From Dactylosporangium sp. AC04546 (GTDB lineage: Bacteria; Actinomycetota; Actinomycetes; Mycobacteriales; Micromonosporaceae): a DNA stretch of 17,327 bases. The stretch is from positions 1-17,327 of the forward strand of contig NZ_JAHYSG010000175.1 in NCBI RefSeq assembly GCF_022095675.1. Reading direction: 5' to 3'. Both the position numbers and the translations under genes were made by a program. The stretch's first letter is position 1; every line of letters starts with the position of its first letter. The notes under the pieces are model-generated. The model saw nothing but the letters and a program-made list of their open reading frames with translations, did not search any database and was not told the DNA's origin. Shown piece after piece: positions 13,439-17,327 of the stretch.

Positions 13439-14502
13439 TGCAGAGCGGTCGTGTCTGGGCCTACGTCGGCGCGATCCTGGGCGGTGCTGCCTCGATCGCG
13501 GCGAACGTCGCCCACTCGTTCATCGCACCCGCCGGGGCGCCGCAGGACTGGGCTCCCGAGATCGGGGCGGTGATCAGTGCGCTGTTCTGGCCGGTGTTCC
13601 TGTTCGTCGCGGTGGAGATCCTGACCCGGGTCGCCTGGCCGCGCGGCTGGTACTGGCACGTGGTGCGCTGGCTCGGCCTCGTGCCGGTGTCCGGCGTCGC
13701 CGCGCTGGTCTCGTACCGGCACCTGTCGGGCCTGCTGGCGCACTACGGCGAAGACGCCATCGTCGCCTACGTCGGTCCGATCGCGGTCGACGGCCTGATG
13801 GTGATGGCCACGGCGGCATTGCTCGCTACGGCGTCGCACAGCCCCAAGCCCGGCGACCAACCGGCGCCGACAGGGCTGGCCACCGTCTCGCCGCTGACCG
13901 TCCCGGTCACGGCCACGTCGTCGGCATCTGCCACGACGTCCACCCACGACACCACCAATGAGCCGACTCCTATCGCCGTCCCGGTCGCCGCTGCCGTCGA
14001 CCGTCCGGCGTCTGAACTTTCACTGTCCACTCACGACAGGAACCCGGCTGCCCCGGCGCCTGCGCCGGTGGCGTTGGCGCTCACGGAGCGGCCTGTCCCG
14101 CCGACCCCGGCGGAGCTAGCGGCCCGGATCACCCCCCGGTCGACGCCTGCCCCGGCGCCCTCGGTCACCGGCCCGGCCGGTGCCGCCGACGCTGCCGCAG
14201 CGCACGAGCACTCCGGCACCACCCCGGCTGACCGGTTGGCACCGTCCGCCGACCGCGTTCACGCAACCAGGCCTGACGCTGCACAACTGGCGCTGCCGCT
14301 GGTGGACCCGGACCTGCTCACCCGCGCCAGCGACATCGCCGAGCGGTACCACGCCGAGCACGGCGAACCGATCAGCGCCGCCCGGCTGGCCAACCGCCTT
14401 CGGGTGCCATCCGCCGACGCCGCACGGCTCCTCGCCGCGCTTGACGTCGACACGCCGCCCGCGACCGCACCCGTCAACGGCCACGCCGTGGCGACCCGGT
14501 GA
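13435..14502 (+). CDS. DUF2637/SpdB-type membrane protein with C-terminal winged-helix-like segment
   Basis: 355 residues. The GTG overlaps the previous stop (GTGA), with GGGGCGG 6 nt upstream; an ATG follows at 13438. Four hydrophobic helices span about 8-28, 42-63, 75-95 and 110-133. They contain the SYRHLSGLL block (93-101) and GPIAVDGLMVMATAALL (114-130), which are hallmarks of DUF2637 proteins found with AICE transfer genes and related to SpdB. A long low-complexity Ala/Pro/Thr linker follows (about 135-290), and then a helical region, SDIAERYHAEHGEPISAARL onward to LLAALD (about 298-340), that resembles a small winged helix. Inferred role: intramycelial spread, with the C-terminus perhaps touching DNA. 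Confidence 0.88.
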   Translation: MMQSGRVWAYVGAILGGAASIAANVAHSFIAPAGAPQDWAPEIGAVISALFWPVFLFVAVEILTRVAWPRGWYWHVVRWLGLVPVSGVAALVSYRHLSGLLAHYGEDAIVAYVGPIAVDGLMVMATAALLATASHSPKPGDQPAPTGLATVSPLTVPVTATSSASATTSTHDTTNEPTPIAVPVAAAVDRPASELSLSTHDRNPAAPAPAPVALALTERPVPPTPAELAARITPRSTPAPAPSVTGPAGAADAAAAHEHSGTTPADRLAPSADRVHATRPDAAQLALPLVDPDLLTRASDIAERYHAEHGEPISAARLANRLRVPSADAARLLAALDVDTPPATAPVNGHAVATR

Positions 14503-14520
14503 CTGTCTCGACGCTGACCG

Positions 14521-14554
14521 CCGTGCCCGAAGCCTTCACCAGCTTCGGGCACGG
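14521..14554 (+). terminator. Perfect 13-bp stem between the DUF2637 gene and the methyltransferase
   Basis: CCGTGCCCGAAGC and GCTTCGGGCACGG are exact reverse complements with an 8-nt loop, 18 nt past the stop at 14502. No U-tract follows. It could end the accessory operon or lower transcription into the methyltransferase and replication genes. Confidence 0.65.
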
Positions 14555-14611
14555 CCCCGGCCGCCGAGCCAGCCGACCCCCAACCCTCGCCGTCCTGAAA
14601 GGACACCGCTC

Positions 14612-16333
14612 ATGCTGACCGTCGCTGACTACTTCTGCGGTGCCGGTGGCTCCTCCACCGGCATGGAGCAGGTACCCGGGGTGCGGGTGGTGATGGCCTC
14701 CAACCACTGGCAGCTCGCCGTGGACACGCACAACGCGAACTTCCCGCACGCCGACCACGACCGCGAGGACATCACCCGCATCGACCCCCGCCGCCACCCC
14801 CGCACCGACATCGCCTGGTTCTCCCCCGAGTGCACCAACTGGTCGGTCGCGAAAGGCCGCAAGTGCGACTACGACGGCAAGCCCGTACAGCTCGACCTCT
14901 TCGGCGCAGCGGACGACGACGAACCGCTACCGGACGAAGCGGCGCAGCGCTCGCGGATGCTGATGCAGGACGTGCCCCGCTTCACCGAGGTCCACCACTA
15001 CCGGGCCGTCGTCGTCGAGAACGTCACCGACGTACTCAAGTGGGACCACCTCGACGAGTGGCTACACCGCATGACGCTGCTCGGCTACCGCCACCGCATC
15101 GTCATCCTCAACTCCGCCTTCGCCACCGCCCTCGGCCCGGGAGCCCCGCAACTGCGCGACCGGGTGTACTTCGTGTTCTGGCGGGCCGAGTACCCGGCGC
15201 CGGACTTCGCGAAGTGGACCCGCCCGCGCGCGCGGTGCCCCCGCTGCGGCGACGTGGCCGGCGTCTACACCCCGAAGCCCGGCCCCCGGCGGATCATGCG
15301 CTACGGCGCCCAGTACACCTACCGCTGCCCGAGCTCGACGTGCCGGGGCGGGATCGTCCAGCCCTACGCCCTGCCCGCCGCCACAGTGATCGACTGGACC
15401 GTGCCCGGACAGCGCATCGGCGACCGGGCCATTCCGCTACGCCCGAAGACCCTCGCCCGCATCGAGGCCGGGCTACGCCGCCACGCCCAGCCCATCACGG
15501 TCGAGGTGGCCGGGAACACCTTCGAACGGCGCCCCGGCGTGCGGACCTGGCCCGTCGACTACCCGCTCACCGCGCAGACCACCACCGCCACCAAAGCCAT
15601 GGCGTGCCCGCCGCTGCTCGTGCCCTGCGGCGGCGGACGCAACATCCTCGCCTCCACCGCCGCACAGCCGATGCGGACCCGCACCTCCCGAGAGATCGAA
15701 GCACTCGTCACGGCGCCGCTGCTGGTGCCGCTGGAAGCACGCGACGGCAAGCAGGCCCGCACCCTCAGCGAGCCGCTGCGGGCGCAGACCGCCCGCGCCC
15801 AGGACGCCCTCATCGTGCCGCTGCGCAACAACGGCGTCGCCCGCCCCGCCGCCACCCACCCGCTCGTCGCCTTCGCAGCCGGCGGCACCCACCAGAGCCT
15901 CATCGTGCGCAACAACACCGCCCGCGGCGACGCCGGCCAGATGGCGACCCGCCTCGACGAGCCGCTACGCGCGCTCACCACGGCCGGGCACCAGTCGCTG
16001 CTGCGCTGGGACCACCTGCTCTACGGCTACGACACCGGCACCGTCCGCGACCTGCACACCCCGCTCCCCGCGCAGACCACCGTCCAGGGCGACGCCCTGC
16101 TCGGCACCACCATCGACCTGCCGGTGGACGTCAACAACTGCACGTTCCGGATGCTCACCGTCGAGGAGATTCGCGACGGGATGGCGTTCACCCCCGGCTA
16201 CATCCTGCTCGGCGGCTCCAAGCGCGCCAACGTGCGCATGCTCGGCAACGCCGTCACCCCACCCGCCGCCCGGGACCTCGTCGCAGCGCTCGTCGAGGCC
16301 ATCACCGGCGACCCCATCGACCTCCCGGCCTGA
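14612..16333 (+). CDS. Cytosine-C5 DNA methyltransferase, apparently without a cognate nuclease
   Basis: 573 residues. The ATG has GAAAGGA 8 nt upstream; the frame is open further up but overlaps the DUF2637 gene. Motif I is DYFCGAGGSSTGM (6-18, SAM binding). Motif IV is SPECTNWS (71-78), with Cys74 as the catalytic residue and PEC in place of the common PPC. Motif VI is ENV (136-138), motif VIII RDRVYF (182-187), RMLTVEE near 513 stands for motif IX, and GNAVTPPAA (545-553) is motif X. Between VIII and IX there are a probable zinc site (Cys209, 212, 239, 244) and six repeats of the type EPLRAQTxxxxxAL. No restriction endonuclease gene adjoins. It probably protects element DNA from host restriction or sets epigenetic state. 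The target site cannot be read from the sequence. Confidence 0.93.
   Translation: MLTVADYFCGAGGSSTGMEQVPGVRVVMASNHWQLAVDTHNANFPHADHDREDITRIDPRRHPRTDIAWFSPECTNWSVAKGRKCDYDGKPVQLDLFGAADDDEPLPDEAAQRSRMLMQDVPRFTEVHHYRAVVVENVTDVLKWDHLDEWLHRMTLLGYRHRIVILNSAFATALGPGAPQLRDRVYFVFWRAEYPAPDFAKWTRPRARCPRCGDVAGVYTPKPGPRRIMRYGAQYTYRCPSSTCRGGIVQPYALPAATVIDWTVPGQRIGDRAIPLRPKTLARIEAGLRRHAQPITVEVAGNTFERRPGVRTWPVDYPLTAQTTTATKAMACPPLLVPCGGGRNILASTAAQPMRTRTSREIEALVTAPLLVPLEARDGKQARTLSEPLRAQTARAQDALIVPLRNNGVARPAATHPLVAFAAGGTHQSLIVRNNTARGDAGQMATRLDEPLRALTTAGHQSLLRWDHLLYGYDTGTVRDLHTPLPAQTTVQGDALLGTTIDLPVDVNNCTFRMLTVEEIRDGMAFTPGYILLGGSKRANVRMLGNAVTPPAARDLVAALVEAITGDPIDLPA
15563..16105 (+). repeat. Six imperfect PLxAxTT repeats in the methyltransferase target-recognition region
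   Basis: The repeat core starts at residues 318, 353, 388, 417, 451 and 484 (PLTAQTT, PMRTRTS, PLRAQTA, PLVAFAA, PLRALTT, PLPAQTT), spaced 29-35 residues. Most are followed by a short stretch ending AL or SL and often VPL. The DNA between copies is diverged, so this is an old protein-level repeat. Confidence 0.7.
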
Positions 16334-16346
16334 CGGACCAACCACC

Positions 16347-17327
16347 ATGAGCGCACCAGTCCTCAACCCGCCACCGACCGCCACGGGCGCGCCGGTGGTG
16401 CCGTCGTGGCTGGCCCGCTCCCCCGACGTGCATCACCAGGCGGTCGCCCGCGCGGCCCGCCCGGACTTCGAGGACTGGGTGTCGCACGTCAAAGGTGCCT
16501 CCGGGTGCGCCCGGCCGATCCGGCTGGCCGGGACCATGGCCACCATCGAGGCCGAAACCGGCCGCCTCCTCGCCTCCCTCGACACGGACCGGCTGCCGGA
16601 TGGGGTCATCTACAAGCCCTGCGGCAACCGCCGCGCCGTCGTCTGCCCCTCGTGCTCCGAACGCTACAAGCGCGACGCCTACCAGCTGGTGCGGGCGGGG
16701 CTCGTTGGCGGCAAGGGCGTCCCTGAGCACGTGGCCGGCCACCCGGCGGCGTTCCCGACCCTGACCGCCCCGAGCTTCGGCGAGGTCCACACCCGCGTCG
16801 TCAAGCGCCACACCTGCGGCAAGCGGCTGCGTTGCGACTGCCGCGCCGAACCGTGCCACGCCCGCCGGGACGCCCCGGTCTGCCCGCACGGCCGTCGCCT
16901 GGTCTGCTTCGCCCGCCACGAGGAGACGGACCGGGTCCTCGGCACTCCGTTGTGCCTGGACTGCTACGACTACCCGGGGCAGGTCGTGTGGAATGCCTCG
17001 GCCGGGGAGTTGTGGCGGCGCACCACCATCGCCGTCAACCGGTGGCTTCGGCGGCTGTCGAAGGCGCGCGGCGTCCCGTGGGTGTGGGTCGAGCGTGGCG
17101 GCAAGGAGAAGTTGGTCCCGCCGTTCCGGCTCTCCTACGGCAAGTGCGCCGAGATGCAACGCCGTGGCGTCGTGCACTACCACGCCATCATGCGCCTTGA
17201 CGGCGTCCACTTCGACGACCCCCGCGCCGTCGTCCCGCCCCCGACTGGGCTCACCGCCGTCGACCTGGTCGACGCCGTCGAGCACGCCGCCGCAACGGTC
17301 GGCTTCCACACCGACGCCCACCCGGCC
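16347..17327 (+). CDS. repSA: RepSA-type rolling-circle replication initiator, partial at the right edge
   Basis: 327 codons to the window edge, no stop. An N-terminal Cys-rich part (CGNRRAVVCPSC, Cys92, 100, 103) and KRDAYQLVRAGLVGGKGVP lead into FPTLTAPSFGEVHTR (136-150), a conserved initiator block. CYDYPGQVVWNA (186-197) and a second conserved part, AEMQRRGVVHYHAIMRLDG (268-286), follow; the latter carries the HxH metal-binding motif (His277, His279) of HUH enzymes. The catalytic Tyr should lie beyond the edge. In pSAM2 and related AICEs RepSA nicks the origin and starts rolling-circle replication of the excised element. The ATG is 13 nt past the methyltransferase stop, with only a weak ribosome site, so the two are likely cotranscribed. 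Excisionase and integrase usually follow. Confidence 0.93.
   Translation, partial: MSAPVLNPPPTATGAPVVPSWLARSPDVHHQAVARAARPDFEDWVSHVKGASGCARPIRLAGTMATIEAETGRLLASLDTDRLPDGVIYKPCGNRRAVVCPSCSERYKRDAYQLVRAGLVGGKGVPEHVAGHPAAFPTLTAPSFGEVHTRVVKRHTCGKRLRCDCRAEPCHARRDAPVCPHGRRLVCFARHEETDRVLGTPLCLDCYDYPGQVVWNASAGELWRRTTIAVNRWLRRLSKARGVPWVWVERGGKEKLVPPFRLSYGKCAEMQRRGVVHYHAIMRLDGVHFDDPRAVVPPPTGLTAVDLVDAVEHAAATVGFHTDAHPA

Noticed and set aside
14180..14611. Upstream extension of the methyltransferase frame
   Set aside because: It is an out-of-frame overlap with the DUF2637 gene and crosses the hairpin at 14521-14554. The ATG at 14612 has a good ribosome site and is followed within a few codons by motif I.
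14830..16350. 506-codon plus-strand frame inside the methyltransferase region
   Set aside because: Arg/Pro/His-rich shadow of the methyltransferase gene in another frame, without motifs.
16302..17321. 339-codon minus-strand frame at the right end
   Set aside because: Antisense shadow of the RepSA gene, which carries the HxH motif and conserved initiator blocks in the plus frame.

Overview
The window is very GC-rich DNA with GTG and TTG starts, strong Shine-Dalgarno sites and rho-independent-type hairpins that mostly lack a U-tract. Gene content points to a filamentous actinomycete, most likely a Micromonosporaceae member. This assignment is by gene type only. I see no rRNA, tRNA, CRISPR array or IS element.

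The right half (about 7.1-17.3 kb) is the core of an actinomycete integrative and conjugative element (AICE) or pSAM2-like plasmid. A minus-strand pair (HTH regulator plus a conserved unknown) diverges from a long plus-strand run: a membrane protein with the alpha/beta region usually found at the front of TraSA/TraB translocases, single-stranded DNA-binding protein, FtsK/TraSA-type ATPase, a Spd-like membrane protein, a DUF6197-type protein, an HTH/zinc protein, two small related proteins, a DUF2637-type membrane protein, a cytosine-C5 DNA methyltransferase and a RepSA replication initiator that runs off the right edge. Integrase, excisionase and att sites are not visible and would be expected beyond the window. 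The divergent promoter region carries three copies of an 18-bp operator-like sequence, a plausible switch for the element.

The left half (1-7.1 kb) looks like cargo or flanking accessory DNA. On the minus strand, a small helical protein ending in a Gly/Gln-rich motif lies directly upstream of an NB-ARC/TPR (NLR-like) gene whose N-terminus carries almost the same motif. This is the layout of bacterial NLR and effector pairs linked by amyloid signalling motifs, and it is the most interesting system here. It is followed by a small membrane protein gene with its own terminators, a four-helix membrane protein with eleven 12-residue repeats, a small unknown gene that may be leaderless, and two further membrane protein genes.

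How the parts work together (inference): RepSA and SSB serve replication. The split Tra translocase and the Spd-like and DUF2637 proteins serve double-stranded DNA transfer and spread through mycelium. The HTH proteins set when this happens. The methyltransferase marks the DNA. The NLR module may act as an abortive-infection type defence.
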